From Carnobacterium_B sp045617425 (lineage in GTDB: Bacteria > Bacillota > Bacilli > Lactobacillales > Carnobacteriaceae): DNA of 64,000 bases. Under the pieces are notes generated by a model that searched no databases, was not told the DNA's origin, and saw only the letters and a program-made list of their open reading frames with translations. The stretch spans positions 124,001 to 188,000 of the forward strand of contig NZ_JAZLIO010000018.1 of the NCBI RefSeq assembly GCF_045617425.1, given 5' to 3'. This document shows positions 51,554 through 60,406 of the stretch, piece after piece (position 1 is the stretch's first letter; each line of letters begins with the position of its first letter). The position numbers were made by a program, and so were the translations under genes.

Positions 51554-52570
51554 TTATTCTACTACTAAAGCCATATCTCCTTTACGCAACCAACTAGCTT
51601 TTTCTAATACTTTATTTACTACTACCGTAATAGCAATGGGAACTAGGCAAGCAGTCAGAATATAAACAGCAAATGATCCGCTTCCTTGAGAGACAAAAAT
51701 ATTTAGTGGAGCAATCAGTGAACAAAAACCTAATCCGCCTAAAGCGCTAGGGGCTGTAAAACCAAGAGCAACAGTTGAAATGGGAGCGGCTACTGCTGCA
51801 GCCAAAGTTGGGCCAATTAAAATCCGCGGATTTTTAACGATATTCGGCAATTGTACTTTTGGTGTGCAAACAAATTGCGCTAAGAATCCACCAAGATTAT
51901 TTTGACGCATAGAGACAAAAGAAAAACCAATGTACATACTAGTCGTTCCAACCAACATAGCAGCACTTGAAACAGGATCAAGATTCAGTGCAATTGCAAT
52001 AGCGGCCGAAGAAGCAGGAGACATCAATACAAGCCCACCAACGACTGAAATCACAGCTGCGCCAATAACAGGTGAACCAGCTACGGAAGCAGAAATAAAA
52101 GCACTAACCATATTTAAGAATGGAGCAATAACAAGATTTAAGTAATAGCCAGCTACACCACCAGCTAAGACCGCTGTGATCGGAATAGCCATCATATCTA
52201 AAGGTGTTTTACCAGAAATGCGTTTACCAACAAATGTAGCGATGGTGGCTGCAATGAGACAACCAATTGGTTCACCTGTGGCAATAGTGATCATTCCATC
52301 TGCTGTCGTTTGAATAGCACCGGCTCCAATTGCTCCAGCAGCCATAGCACTAAAAATCGTAAGTGTATTTCCACCTAACATTACGGCGATACCAGCACCA
52401 ATAGCAGGAGCCATCAACATTTTAACCGCCGTTCCAATAATAACTAAAATTGTTAAGCCAGTCATATTTCCAATTGTTTCTAATAGTAAGCCAATCCCAA
52501 TCGTTACAAAAATAGCATTCGCGATCCCTGATGATGCCTTATACATTCTTTCTGTTAGATAGTTTTTCAT
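51554..52570 (-). CDS. PfoR-like membrane protein (PTS_EIIC_2 family)
   Basis: The protein has about 338 residues and eight to ten TM helices, almost wholly hydrophobic and rich in Gly and Ala (NAIFVTIGIGLLLETIGNMTG, GNTLTIFSAMAAGAIGAGAIQ, SVVGGLVLMSPASSAAIAI). It matches the PfoR/PTS_EIIC_2 group: EIIC-like membrane proteins without IIA or IIB domains, first noted as a regulator of perfringolysin in Clostridium perfringens. True function is unknown; a solute transporter is likely. The ATG at 52570 follows GGAGG by nine bases. A leader of nearly 290 bases with a small ORF and a terminator precedes it. Confidence 0.85.
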   Translation of the reverse strand: MKNYLTERMYKASSGIANAIFVTIGIGLLLETIGNMTGLTILVIIGTAVKMLMAPAIGAGIAVMLGGNTLTIFSAMAAGAIGAGAIQTTADGMITIATGEPIGCLIAATIATFVGKRISGKTPLDMMAIPITAVLAGGVAGYYLNLVIAPFLNMVSAFISASVAGSPVIGAAVISVVGGLVLMSPASSAAIAIALNLDPVSSAAMLVGTTSMYIGFSFVSMRQNNLGGFLAQFVCTPKVQLPNIVKNPRILIGPTLAAAVAAPISTVALGFTAPSALGGLGFCSLIAPLNIFVSQGSGSFAVYILTACLVPIAITVVVNKVLEKASWLRKGDMALVVE

Positions 52571-52635
52571 ATTCAATCGCCTCCGTATTTTTGTTTAACA
52601 GACAACCAACACTTATGAGTCTTCGACTTTTCCAA

Positions 52636-52672
52636 ATAAAAAGAGGCAAGCCTTTGTATAAAGGCTTGCCTC
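52636..52672 (-). terminator. Leader terminator upstream of the pfoR-like gene
   Basis: Minus-strand perfect 13-bp stem GAGGCAAGCCTTT / AAAGGCTTGCCTC with a 4-base loop, then TTTTTAT. It lies 66 bases before the pfoR-like ATG, so it can stop transcription before the gene. Confidence 0.9.
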
Positions 52673-52685
52673 ATCAGTTCGATGA

Positions 52686-52716
52686 TTGAGCCCTAGATAC
52701 GCAAACTAGGACTCAA
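52686..52716 (-). promoter_or_regulatory. Leader hairpin preceding the terminator
   Basis: Minus-strand stem TTGAGTCCTAG / CTAGGGCTCAA (11 bp, one G-U pair) with a 9-base loop, between the leader ORF and the terminator. GGGCT in its 3' arm can instead pair with AGCCC right after the leader stop codon, so two alternative folds are possible. Confidence 0.65.
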
Positions 52717-52741
52717 CTAAATGAATAGTTCGAATCCTGGG

Positions 52742-52819
52742 CTAAATTAATAAGTTAATAATGACTAAAGATACGTTCAATAGAGAACGCGAGCTAAACG
52801 ATTCGACTGTAGTTTTCAT
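52742..52819 (-). CDS. Putative 25-residue leader peptide rich in branched-chain residues
   Basis: A small ORF begins MKTTVESF and ends LLNVSLVIINLLI. Ten of the last 13 codons are Leu, Val or Ile. AAAGGAGA lies seven bases before the ATG, and a consensus promoter lies about 45 bases further upstream. The peptide is followed by two hairpins, the second a terminator, before the pfoR-like gene. This is the plan of ribosome-mediated attenuation that senses charged branched-chain tRNAs. The peptide itself probably has no other role. Confidence 0.65.
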   Translation of the reverse strand: MKTTVESFSSRSLLNVSLVIINLLI

Positions 52820-52864
52820 ATTGAACATCTCCTTTTCATTAATTGTTTTCTGACTATTTCCAAT

Positions 52865-52893
52865 ATTCTAACAAGCTCACAAGGCAATGTCAA
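52865..52893 (-). promoter_or_regulatory. SigA promoter of the pfoR leader
   Basis: On the minus strand TTGACA (52893-52888) and TAGAAT (52870-52865) have a 17-base spacer. Transcription would begin about 39 bases before the leader ATG. Confidence 0.85.
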
Positions 52894-53041
52894 CAAATTC
52901 TATCATTTAATTTTAATTTATTTTATCTAATTCTCATTTAATATAGAAAGTTATAAAATTTAATCTATTTATATAGCGGGAAAAATGCTTTAAAGCATTG
53001 CACTTCTAGTCAATTTGTTATACAGTTAAAACGATGGATTT

Positions 53042-53062
53042 GTGAAACAAATAGTGTTTCAC
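53042..53062. other. Inverted GTGAAACA / TGTTTCAC half-sites before rsmG
   Basis: GTGAAACA (53042-53049) and TGTTTCAC (53055-53062) are the two parS half-sites in outward order with a 5-base spacer, 24 bases before rsmG. This may be a regulatory operator or a degenerate site. ParB binding is not claimed. Confidence 0.35.
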
Positions 53063-53085
53063 GTTAGTAAAAAGGAGTTGAGTTA

Positions 53086-53802
53086 ATGAATCCAGAAGAG
53101 TTTAAAAAAGCCCTTGAAGATAAGGGATTAGTGGTTACTGAGAAGCAAATGGAACAATTTGATCAATACCTTAAACTGTTGCAAGAATGGAACGAAAAAA
53201 TTAATTTAACTGCAATTACCCAAAAAGAAGAAGTGTATTTAAAACATTTTTATGATTCGATTACAGCTGGACTATATGTGGATTTTACTAAAGGGGTCCA
53301 AAGCCTATGTGATGTAGGTGCAGGTGCCGGGTTTCCAAGCATCCCCCTAAAAATTATTTTTCCACAATTAGAAGTCACTATAGTTGATTCGTTAAATAAA
53401 AGAATCCAATTTCTAACATTGTTAGCTCAAACGCTAGGATTAGATGGTGTTCATTTTTATCATGATCGTGCTGAAACGTTTGGCCAAAACAAACAATTTC
53501 GCGAATCATTTGACTTTGTAACGGCCAGAGCGGTTGCACGTATGAGTGTTTTATCTGAATTGTGTTTGCCATTAGTAAAAAAAGATGGACTTTTTATTGC
53601 TCTAAAAGCAAGCAATACCCAAGAAGAAATGGCTGAAGGGCAAAATGCGATTGCTACATTGGGCGGAAAGTTTCGCGAAGAGTTTGTTTTTGAACTGCCA
53701 CGTGAAGCTGGGGAACGACACATCGTTTTAATCGATAAGAAGAAAGAATCACCCAAAAAATATCCAAGAAAACCGGGAACACCAAATAAGAATCCATTAT
53801 AG
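53086..53802 (+). CDS. rsmG: 16S rRNA (guanine527-N7)-methyltransferase RsmG
   Basis: The protein has 238 residues with a Rossmann methyltransferase fold: WNEKINLTAITQKEEVYLKHFYDS, the SAM loop CDVGAGAGFPSIPLKI (about 72-), VTIVDSLNKRIQFL, and VTARAVARMSVLSELCLPL. It methylates G527 of 16S rRNA; loss gives low-level streptomycin resistance in related bacteria. AAAGGAG precedes the ATG. It begins the rsmG-noc-parA-parB run. Confidence 0.97.
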   Translation: MNPEEFKKALEDKGLVVTEKQMEQFDQYLKLLQEWNEKINLTAITQKEEVYLKHFYDSITAGLYVDFTKGVQSLCDVGAGAGFPSIPLKIIFPQLEVTIVDSLNKRIQFLTLLAQTLGLDGVHFYHDRAETFGQNKQFRESFDFVTARAVARMSVLSELCLPLVKKDGLFIALKASNTQEEMAEGQNAIATLGGKFREEFVFELPREAGERHIVLIDKKKESPKKYPRKPGTPNKNPL

Positions 53803-53912
53803 CAGAAACCGCTACTTATCAGACAGTTTCTATTCGGATTCAACTACTCAATAAGAACGTTTTTTGATACAATAGAATCAAAGGACATATAGGACTGAGG
53901 GAGAGAAAAAGA

Positions 53913-54782
53913 ATGGCGTTGTCTGATTTATTTGGTTCAGGAAAATCTAAAAAGAAAACTGAAAACGAAGAAGATGTTTTGTTAGAAGTATTAAAAAAAC
54001 AAAAACATGTTCAAGAAATTGCGGTACAACAGATTGTTCCTAATCGTTTTCAGCCTAGAAAAGTTTTTAATGAAGAAAAGTTGGATGAATTAGCTCGTAC
54101 AATTCATATTCATGGATTGATCCAACCCATTATTCTTAGAAAATATGAAGAAAACAAGTATGAAATTGTTGCAGGGGAACGCCGTTTTCGTGCGATGCAA
54201 CTTTTGGAATGGAAAGAAGTGCCAGCCATTGTTCAAGAGATGTCAGATAACGAAACAGCTTCGGTTGCGTTGATTGAAAATCTACAAAGAGAAGAATTGA
54301 CGGCTATTGAAGAAGCTGAAGCTTATCAAGGCTTGATGGCGTTAAATGAGTTGACGCAAGAAGCATTAGCGCAACGCATTGGGAAAAGCCAATCTTTCAT
54401 AGCCAATAAACTGCGGCTGCTAAAATTAGCAGAGCCTTTAAAAGAAGCTCTGCTTAACAGAACGATTACAGAACGACATGGTCGCAGTGTATTAGTTTTA
54501 TCGCATGAGGAACAGAATGAATTATTAAGTGTCATTATTGAAAAAAAACTAACCGTTAAAGAAACAGAGCGTTTAGTAAAGCAAAAAGTAGCAGAAAAAA
54601 ACACTACTCAAGAACAGCCGAAAAAAAGAGTTAGAAAAATCTCCAAGGATCTTCGATTAGCTTTAAATACGATCAATAAGTCAGTTGAACTGATAAAAGA
54701 AACCGGTATGCCTTTAGAAGCAATAGAAGAAGATCTGGAAGATGTTTACCGCATTACAATTGAAATAAAAAAAGATAAGTGA
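53913..54782 (+). CDS. noc: Nucleoid occlusion protein Noc
   Basis: The protein has 289 residues. An N-terminal amphipathic segment MALSDLFGSGKSKKK is likely to touch the membrane, then come the ParB-like CTPase domain (VQQIVPNRFQPRKVFNEEKLDELA, IVAGERRFRAMQLL), the helix-turn-helix (TQEALAQRIGKSQSFIANKLRLL) and a C-terminal dimer domain. It is a ParB paralogue that binds Noc boxes and blocks division over the nucleoid. Order rsmG-noc-parA-parB fits. A short hairpin follows. Confidence 0.93.
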   Translation: MALSDLFGSGKSKKKTENEEDVLLEVLKKQKHVQEIAVQQIVPNRFQPRKVFNEEKLDELARTIHIHGLIQPIILRKYEENKYEIVAGERRFRAMQLLEWKEVPAIVQEMSDNETASVALIENLQREELTAIEEAEAYQGLMALNELTQEALAQRIGKSQSFIANKLRLLKLAEPLKEALLNRTITERHGRSVLVLSHEEQNELLSVIIEKKLTVKETERLVKQKVAEKNTTQEQPKKRVRKISKDLRLALNTINKSVELIKETGMPLEAIEEDLEDVYRITIEIKKDK

Positions 54783-54825
54783 ATAGAGAGCGATAAATGA
54801 AAAAAATTCATTTTGAACAAATGCG

Positions 54826-54866
54826 TAGGAGGAAAATACGCAGGATGTAATTTTTCTCCTATTTTT
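54826..54866 (+). terminator. Hairpin after noc
   Basis: TAGGAG / CTCCTA closes a stem with AAAA/TTTT inside and a 15-base loop, then TTTTTG. It probably reduces read-through into parA. An 18-codon ORF (54797-54850, starting MKKIHFEQMRRR) ends inside the loop; it has no clear SD. Confidence 0.6.
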
Positions 54867-54934
54867 GTTTGTTGCACTTGAATCAGCGTCGATAAAGTTA
54901 CTAGAGGATATTAAACACAGATGGAGGAAATAGG

Positions 54935-55696
54935 ATGGCACGAATTATATCAGTCGCAAATCAAAAAGGCGGAGTTGGTAAGACAACGACGACAGTCAAC
55001 TTAGGTGCTTGTTTAGCGTATTTTGGTAAAAAAATATTATTAGTTGATATTGATGCTCAAGGAAATGCAACAAGTGGTTTAGGCGTACGCAAGTCGGATG
55101 TTGAAAAAGATATCTATGATATTTTAGTAAACGAAACACTTGTTAAAGATGTCGTCCTGCCTTCTTCAAGAGAGAATTTATGGGTCGTACCGGCTACAAT
55201 TCAATTAGCAGGTGCAGAAATTGAATTAACCTCACAAATGGCTAGAGAATCTAGGCTGAAGCAAGCATTAGAAAAGGTAAAAGATGATTACGATTATATT
55301 TTAATTGACTGCCCCCCATCACTGGGACATTTGACTATCAACGCCTTCACTGCAAGTGACTCTATTCTGATTCCAGTTCAATGTGAATATTATGCTTTAG
55401 AAGGATTAAGTCAATTGTTAAACACCGTTCGCCTAGTTCAAAAACATTTTAATCCTGAATTGAAAATTGAGGGTGTCTTGTTGACTATGTTGGATGCACG
55501 TACGAATTTAGGGTATGAAGTAGTCGATGAAGTGAAAAAATACTTCCGAGAAAGAGTTTATAAAACGATTATCCCACGCAATATTCGTTTATCTGAGGCT
55601 CCAAGTCACGGGTTGTCGATTATTGATTACGATGCGCGTTCTAGAGGAGCAGAAGTCTATCTTGAATTAGCAAAGGAAGTGCTAGCAAATGGCTAA
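54935..55696 (+). CDS. parA: Chromosome segregation ATPase ParA (Soj)
   Basis: The protein has 253 residues of the deviant Walker ATPase type: QKGGVGKTTTTVNLG (10-), DIDAQGNATSGLG and DYILIDCPPSLGHLTINAF. It is a chromosomal ParA; with ParB it helps origin segregation and can influence DnaA. AGGAGG-like GGAGGAAATAGG precedes the ATG. The end overlaps parB by 8 bases. Confidence 0.97.
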   Translation: MARIISVANQKGGVGKTTTTVNLGACLAYFGKKILLVDIDAQGNATSGLGVRKSDVEKDIYDILVNETLVKDVVLPSSRENLWVVPATIQLAGAEIELTSQMARESRLKQALEKVKDDYDYILIDCPPSLGHLTINAFTASDSILIPVQCEYYALEGLSQLLNTVRLVQKHFNPELKIEGVLLTMLDARTNLGYEVVDEVKKYFRERVYKTIIPRNIRLSEAPSHGLSIIDYDARSRGAEVYLELAKEVLANG

Positions 55697-56579
55697 TAAG
55701 AATAGCAAAGGTTTGGGAAGAGGAATCGACGCTCTTTTTGGAGACTATGCAGAGCTTTCAAATATCAATGCAGCTAATGAACAAGTTCAGAAAATACCCT
55801 TAACCGATATCAGACCAAATCCTTACCAACCTAGAAAAACATTTGATGAAACAGCTTTAAATGAATTGGCAGAATCCATTAAAGTATCGGGTGTCTTTCA
55901 ACCTATTATTCTTCGTGAATCTAAAATCAAAGGCTATGAAATCATAGCTGGAGAACGCCGTTTTAGAGCTTCTAAACTAGCTGGGAAAGAAACGATACCA
56001 GCCATTATTCGTGAATTTGATGAAGAAAAGATGATGGAAGTTGCGGTTCTAGAAAATCTACAAAGGGAAGATCTAACCTCTTTAGAAGAAGCAGAAGCGT
56101 ATGAAATGATGATGAAAAAATTAAAATTAACTCAAGAAGAAGTAGCAACACGGTTAGGTAAAAGCCGACCATATATCGCCAATTATTTGCGTTTATTGGG
56201 GCTGCCAGATGCTGTTAAAGAGATGCTTCAAAAAGAAGAAATTTCAATGGGTCAAGCAAGGACATTGTTAGGTTTAAAAGACAAAAAACAAATCTCGAAA
56301 TTAGCTAAACGAGTGGTCAAAGAACATTTAACGGTTCGTCAATTAGAACAATTAGTGAACAAGATGAACCAGCCTAAAGAAGATATAGAACAGCCAAAAA
56401 AAGAAACAAAAAAACCTTACTATATTCGTGAGAGTGAAGAACGGTTAATGGATAAGTTTGGCACCAGTGTCTCTATAAATGAAAAAAATCAAAAAGGGAA
56501 AATTGAAATTGAGTACCTTTCTACTGATGATTTGACGCGTATTTTAGATATTCTAGAGATTCAATTTGATGATGAATAA
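55689..56579 (+). CDS. parB: Chromosome partitioning protein ParB (Spo0J)
   Basis: The protein has 296 residues: GLGRGIDALFGDY start, N-terminal CTPase domain (IRPNPYQPRKTFDETALNELAESI, AGERRFRASKLAG, ENLQREDLTSLEEAEAY), helix-turn-helix (TQEEVATRLGKSRPYIANYLRLLGL) and C-terminal dimer domain. It loads on parS and slides as a CTP-bound clamp. Candidate parS-like sites lie at 19818, 19846 and 20773. Confidence 0.97.
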   Translation: MANKNSKGLGRGIDALFGDYAELSNINAANEQVQKIPLTDIRPNPYQPRKTFDETALNELAESIKVSGVFQPIILRESKIKGYEIIAGERRFRASKLAGKETIPAIIREFDEEKMMEVAVLENLQREDLTSLEEAEAYEMMMKKLKLTQEEVATRLGKSRPYIANYLRLLGLPDAVKEMLQKEEISMGQARTLLGLKDKKQISKLAKRVVKEHLTVRQLEQLVNKMNQPKEDIEQPKKETKKPYYIRESEERLMDKFGTSVSINEKNQKGKIEIEYLSTDDLTRILDILEIQFDDE

Positions 56580-56597
56580 ACGCATAGGAGATTAACG

Positions 56598-56795
56598 ATG
56601 GAAAAAAAATACGATTTGAATGATATTGTTGAAATGAAGAAACCTCATCCTTGCGGGGCAAACCGTTGGCAAATCATTAGAATGGGTATGGATATTCGCA
56701 TTAAATGCACACAATGCGGCCATATGGTCATGATGCCAAGAAGAGATTTTGAAAAGAAAATGAAAAAAGTTTTAGAAAAAGCAGAAGAAAACTAA
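56598..56795 (+). CDS. DUF951 small zinc-ribbon-like protein
   Basis: The protein has 65 residues: YDLNDIVEMKKPHPCGANRWQIIRMGMDIRIKCTQCGHMVMMPRRDFEKK, the complete DUF951 pattern with HPCG and CTQCGH, which may bind zinc. It is a conserved neighbour of parB and ychF in Firmicutes (B. subtilis YyaB/YyzM type). Function unknown; RNA binding is plausible from the basic surface. Confidence 0.92.
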   Translation: MEKKYDLNDIVEMKKPHPCGANRWQIIRMGMDIRIKCTQCGHMVMMPRRDFEKKMKKVLEKAEEN

Positions 56796-56834
56796 TAACA
56801 AAAACTATTAAAAAAAGAAAGAGTGAATTTAAAC

Positions 56835-57935
56835 ATGCCATTAACAGCTGGAATTGTAGGTTTACCAAACGTAGGTAAATCAACCTTATTTAACGCCATT
56901 ACAAAAGCAGGAGCAGAAGCTGCAAATTATCCATTTGCAACTATTGACCCGAACGTAGGAGTTGTAGAAGTTCCTGATTACCGGTTAACACGCTTGACAG
57001 AATTGGTTTCACCAAAGAAAACGGTTCCCACTACTTTTGAATTTACAGATATTGCTGGGATTGTAAAGGGAGCAAGTAAAGGGGAAGGACTAGGAAATAA
57101 ATTCTTAGCTAACATTCGCCAAGTAGATGCTATTTGTCATGTTGTTCGTTGTTTTGAAGATGACAATATTATTCACGTTGAAGGAAAAGTGGATCCAATC
57201 TCAGATATTGAGACCATCAATTTAGAGTTGGTTCTAGCTGATTTAGAGTCAGTTGAAAAACGCTATACTCGTGTATCGAAAATTGCACGTACGAAGGATA
57301 AAGAAGCAGTAGCTGAATTAGCTGTTTTGGATAAAATCAAACCCGTTTTAGAAGAAGGTAAGTCAGCTCGTTCAATCGAATTTAATGAAGATGAAGAAAA
57401 AATCGTTAAAAGTTTATTTTTATTAACAACAAAACCTGTATTGTACGTAGCAAATGTTTCTGAAGATCAAGTAGCGGATACTGAGAATGATGAGCTTGTT
57501 AACCAAGTACGTAAATTTGCTGAAGAAGAAAATGCTGAAGTTATTGTAATTTGTGCAAGAATTGAAGAAGAAATTGCAGAACTTGAAGACGAAGAAAAAG
57601 AATTATTCTTGGAAGAATTAGGAATCGAGGAATCAGGATTAGATAAATTAATTCGTTCAACATATAACCTTTTAGGTTTGGGAACGTACTTTACGGCAGG
57701 TGTTCAAGAAGTTCGCGCATGGACCTTTAAAAAAGGAATGAAAGCTCCTCAAACGGCTGGAATTATTCATAGCGATTTTGAGCGCGGATTTATTCGTGCA
57801 GAAACTATCTCTTATGAAGACTTCGATAAATACGAAAGTGAACAAGCAGCAAAAGAAGCGGGTCGTATGCGTTCTGAAGGAAAAGAGTATGTTGTTAAAG
57901 ATGGAGATATCCTATTATTTAGGTTTAATGTATAA
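56835..57935 (+). CDS. ychF: Redox-regulated ribosome-associated ATPase YchF (OLA1 family)
   Basis: The protein has 366 residues: MPLTAGIVGLPNVGKSTLFNAITKAGAEAANYPFATIDPNVG, switch region DIAGIVKGASKGEGLGN, and C-terminal TGS domain (AWTFKKGMKAPQTAGIIHSDFERGFIRAE). Unlike most Obg-type proteins it prefers ATP. I choose the ATG at 56835, matching the family start; the GTG twelve bases earlier lacks a better SD, and AAAGAAAGAG upstream is only a weak SD. Confidence 0.96.
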   Translation: MPLTAGIVGLPNVGKSTLFNAITKAGAEAANYPFATIDPNVGVVEVPDYRLTRLTELVSPKKTVPTTFEFTDIAGIVKGASKGEGLGNKFLANIRQVDAICHVVRCFEDDNIIHVEGKVDPISDIETINLELVLADLESVEKRYTRVSKIARTKDKEAVAELAVLDKIKPVLEEGKSARSIEFNEDEEKIVKSLFLLTTKPVLYVANVSEDQVADTENDELVNQVRKFAEEENAEVIVICARIEEEIAELEDEEKELFLEELGIEESGLDKLIRSTYNLLGLGTYFTAGVQEVRAWTFKKGMKAPQTAGIIHSDFERGFIRAETISYEDFDKYESEQAAKEAGRMRSEGKEYVVKDGDILLFRFNV

Positions 57936-57985
57936 AAGTAACCATTAGCTTCAAAGAGCAAGGCCTAGAAAGGGGCAATTGATTC

Positions 57986-58669
57986 ATGGAAGAAGTACAA
58001 CCAAGTTCTACTCAGACAAAAAAAGAAGAAAACAGTGTATTAATTAAAAAATTAACCAAAAAGAATGAACAGTATATGATGAGTTTGAATAAAGCTCTAA
58101 TGGAAAGAAACGTTACTGAAACTAAAAAAGAAGAACTAGTTAATGAGATGCTTCATAATTTAGTCGAACGCCAAAAATCAGGAGAAACGGCTCGCCAATT
58201 ATATGGAACCGTGACTGAATGTGCAGATAAAATAGTTGCAAAACCGACTAAAGCTCAAGAAGGACCTTCTGAAAATTGGAAGATTGCCTTAGATGGTGGA
58301 TTAATGATCGGTGGATTATTTTCTATTATCACAGGTCTTTCTGGCTTGTTTAATAATGTAGAAGGTTCATCATTGGGGTTGATTACGACGTTACTGAACT
58401 TTGTCGTAGGTGGATTAGTTATTCTTTGGATTTCAAAAAATATGCCAGATAGAAAAAATCCGAAAAAGGGTGGTATGTTCCGCTATATCCTAGTCTCAAC
58501 TGTTGGAATGCTATCTCTAATGATTGTCATGACGGGATCAATGATGGTCTTTCCACCAGTTGTGAATATTCCATTAAATGCAATAAGTAACATTATTATT
58601 GGTGCACTTGCTTTTGTGGCCAAATATTTTGCAAAACGCAAATTAAATATTCGCGGCGGATTATTTTAA
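57986..58669 (+). CDS. DUF1129 family membrane protein
   Basis: The protein has 227 residues. The N-terminal 90 residues are charged and helical (KKLTKKNEQYMMSLNKALMERNVTETKKEELVNEML), followed by about four TM helices (LDGGLMIGGLFSIITGLSGLF, LITTLLNFVVGGLVILWI, YILVSTVGMLSLMIVMTG, AISNIIIGALAFVAKYF). This is the DUF1129 pattern seen beside ychF in lactic acid bacteria. Function unknown. GAAAGGGG precedes the ATG. Confidence 0.87.
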   Translation: MEEVQPSSTQTKKEENSVLIKKLTKKNEQYMMSLNKALMERNVTETKKEELVNEMLHNLVERQKSGETARQLYGTVTECADKIVAKPTKAQEGPSENWKIALDGGLMIGGLFSIITGLSGLFNNVEGSSLGLITTLLNFVVGGLVILWISKNMPDRKNPKKGGMFRYILVSTVGMLSLMIVMTGSMMVFPPVVNIPLNAISNIIIGALAFVAKYFAKRKLNIRGGLF

Positions 58670-58696
58670 GAGTAACGTATAAATTAGAAAGAATCT

Positions 58697-58744
58697 AAAA
58701 GCTCAAACCGACTAAATCAATTTTAGTCGATTTGAGCTTTTTCT
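58697..58744 (+). terminator. Terminator after the DUF1129 gene
   Basis: Stem AAAAGCTCAAACCGACTAAA / TTTAGTCGATTTGAGCTTTT (one mismatch) with a 5-base loop, then TTTC. Confidence 0.92.
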
Positions 58745-58827
58745 CATGCTTTTTTCATCGAGAACACTTGATATGCTAATATGCTTGAAGGAAAGACTGA
58801 AGTAATGAGCGATTTTCAATTCAGCTC

Positions 58828-58856
58828 TTGACTAAGCCCGCTATCTCTGTTATTTT
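58828..58856 (+). promoter_or_regulatory. SigA promoter of guaB
   Basis: TTGACT (58828-58833) and TATTTT (58851-58856) with a 17-base spacer, 55 bases before the guaB start. No guanine riboswitch is visible in the short leader. Confidence 0.6.
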
Positions 58857-58910
58857 TGTAGATAAAATTATCGAACAAATTAAGTGGAGAAAAAGGAGCG
58901 GATGGTTGTA

Positions 58911-60392
58911 ATGTCTAATTGGGAAACAAAATTTGCAAAAAAAGGGTTCACTTTTGATGATGTATTGCTAGTACCTGCTGAAAGTCATGTTTTACCAAAT
59001 GATGTAGATTTAAGTGTTCAACTAGCTAAAAATATTAAATTAAACGTACCTATCATGAGTGCGAGTATGGATACTGTAACAGACTCAAGAATGGCAATCG
59101 CTATGGCTCGTCAAGGCGGCTTAGGTGTCATCCATAAAAATATGACCATCCAACAACAAGCAGATGAAGTTAGAAAAGTAAAACGTTCTGAGAGCGGCGT
59201 TATCCTAGATCCTTTCTTTTTAACTCCCACCCATTCCGTTTCAGAAGCAGAACAATTAATGAGTCGCTACCGCATTAGTGGTGTGCCAATCGTAAATACT
59301 ATGGATGAACGTATTCTAGTAGGAATTTTAACAAATCGTGATTTACGTTTTGTAGCAGATTACGCTATTCAAATTGATGAAGTAATGACAAAAGAAAACT
59401 TAGTGACTGCGCCGACAGGAACGTCTTTGAAAGAAGCAGAGCAAATTTTGCAACAGCATAAAATTGAAAAATTACCAATTGTCGACCAAAATGGTCGTCT
59501 TAGTGGTTTGATAACCATCAAAGACATCGAAAAAATTCTTGAATTTCCAAATGCTGCAAAAGATTCTCATGGTCGTTTACTTGTTGCAGCAGCAGTTGGT
59601 GTAACAAGTGACACATTTGAACGTGCACACGCGTTAATTGATTCTGGCGCTGATGCAATTGTTATTGATACAGCTCATGGTCATAGTGCAGGAGTTATTC
59701 GTAAAATTGAAGAAATTCGTGAAGAGTTCCCAGAAGCTACATTGATTGCAGGGAATGTAGCAACAGGTGAAGCGACTCGTGCGTTATATGAAGCAGGTGT
59801 GGATGTAGTTAAAGTAGGAATTGGTCCTGGATCAATTTGTACAACACGTGTGGTTGCTGGAGTTGGTGTTCCACAAATTACAGCTATCTATGATTCAGCA
59901 GCAGTGGCTCGTGAATATGGACGTGCGATTATTGCCGATGGCGGAATTAAGTATTCTGGAGATATTGTAAAAGCATTAGCCGCTGGAGGACATGTTGTTA
60001 TGCTAGGTAGTATGCTTGCTGGTACAGATGAATCTCCTGGTGAATTTGAAATTTTCCAAGGTCGTCGCTTCAAAACATATCGTGGTATGGGAAGTTTAGC
60101 TGCTATGGAAAAAGGTTCAAGCGATCGTTATTTCCAAGGTGGCGTAAATGAAGCAAACAAATTGGTTCCAGAAGGTATTGAAGGACGTGTTGCTTATAAA
60201 GGCGCTGTTTCTGATATTGTTTTCCAAATGCTTGGCGGATTACGTTCAGGTATGGGATATGTTGGAGCAGGGAACTTAGAGCAATTACGAGAGGAAACAC
60301 AATTTATTCAAATGAGTGGAGCAGGCCTACGCGAATCTCATCCTCATGATGTACAAATTACAAATGAAGCACCAAATTATTCTGTTCAATAA
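58911..60392 (+). CDS. guaB: Inosine-5'-monophosphate dehydrogenase
   Basis: The protein has about 493 residues: MSNWETKFAKKGFTFDDVLLVPAESHVLPNDVDLS start, two CBS domains (about 96-211) inserted in the TIM barrel, the catalytic loop GIGPGSICTTRVVAGVG (Cys310), GGIKYSGDIVKALAAGG and YRGMGSLAAM. It makes XMP from IMP, the first step to GMP. The ATG at 58911 matches homologues. The SD AAGGAG is 12 bases away, so an ATG at 58902 (three bases from the SD) is a weaker alternative. Confidence 0.97.
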   Translation: MSNWETKFAKKGFTFDDVLLVPAESHVLPNDVDLSVQLAKNIKLNVPIMSASMDTVTDSRMAIAMARQGGLGVIHKNMTIQQQADEVRKVKRSESGVILDPFFLTPTHSVSEAEQLMSRYRISGVPIVNTMDERILVGILTNRDLRFVADYAIQIDEVMTKENLVTAPTGTSLKEAEQILQQHKIEKLPIVDQNGRLSGLITIKDIEKILEFPNAAKDSHGRLLVAAAVGVTSDTFERAHALIDSGADAIVIDTAHGHSAGVIRKIEEIREEFPEATLIAGNVATGEATRALYEAGVDVVKVGIGPGSICTTRVVAGVGVPQITAIYDSAAVAREYGRAIIADGGIKYSGDIVKALAAGGHVVMLGSMLAGTDESPGEFEIFQGRRFKTYRGMGSLAAMEKGSSDRYFQGGVNEANKLVPEGIEGRVAYKGAVSDIVFQMLGGLRSGMGYVGAGNLEQLREETQFIQMSGAGLRESHPHDVQITNEAPNYSVQ

Positions 60393-60406
60393 ATAGACTG
60401 CTAACT

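Noticed and set aside
51361..51597. 78-residue plus-strand ORF over tRNA-Val
   Set aside because: It covers the tRNA, its terminator and the end of the opposite gene; it is an artefact of the tRNA sequence.
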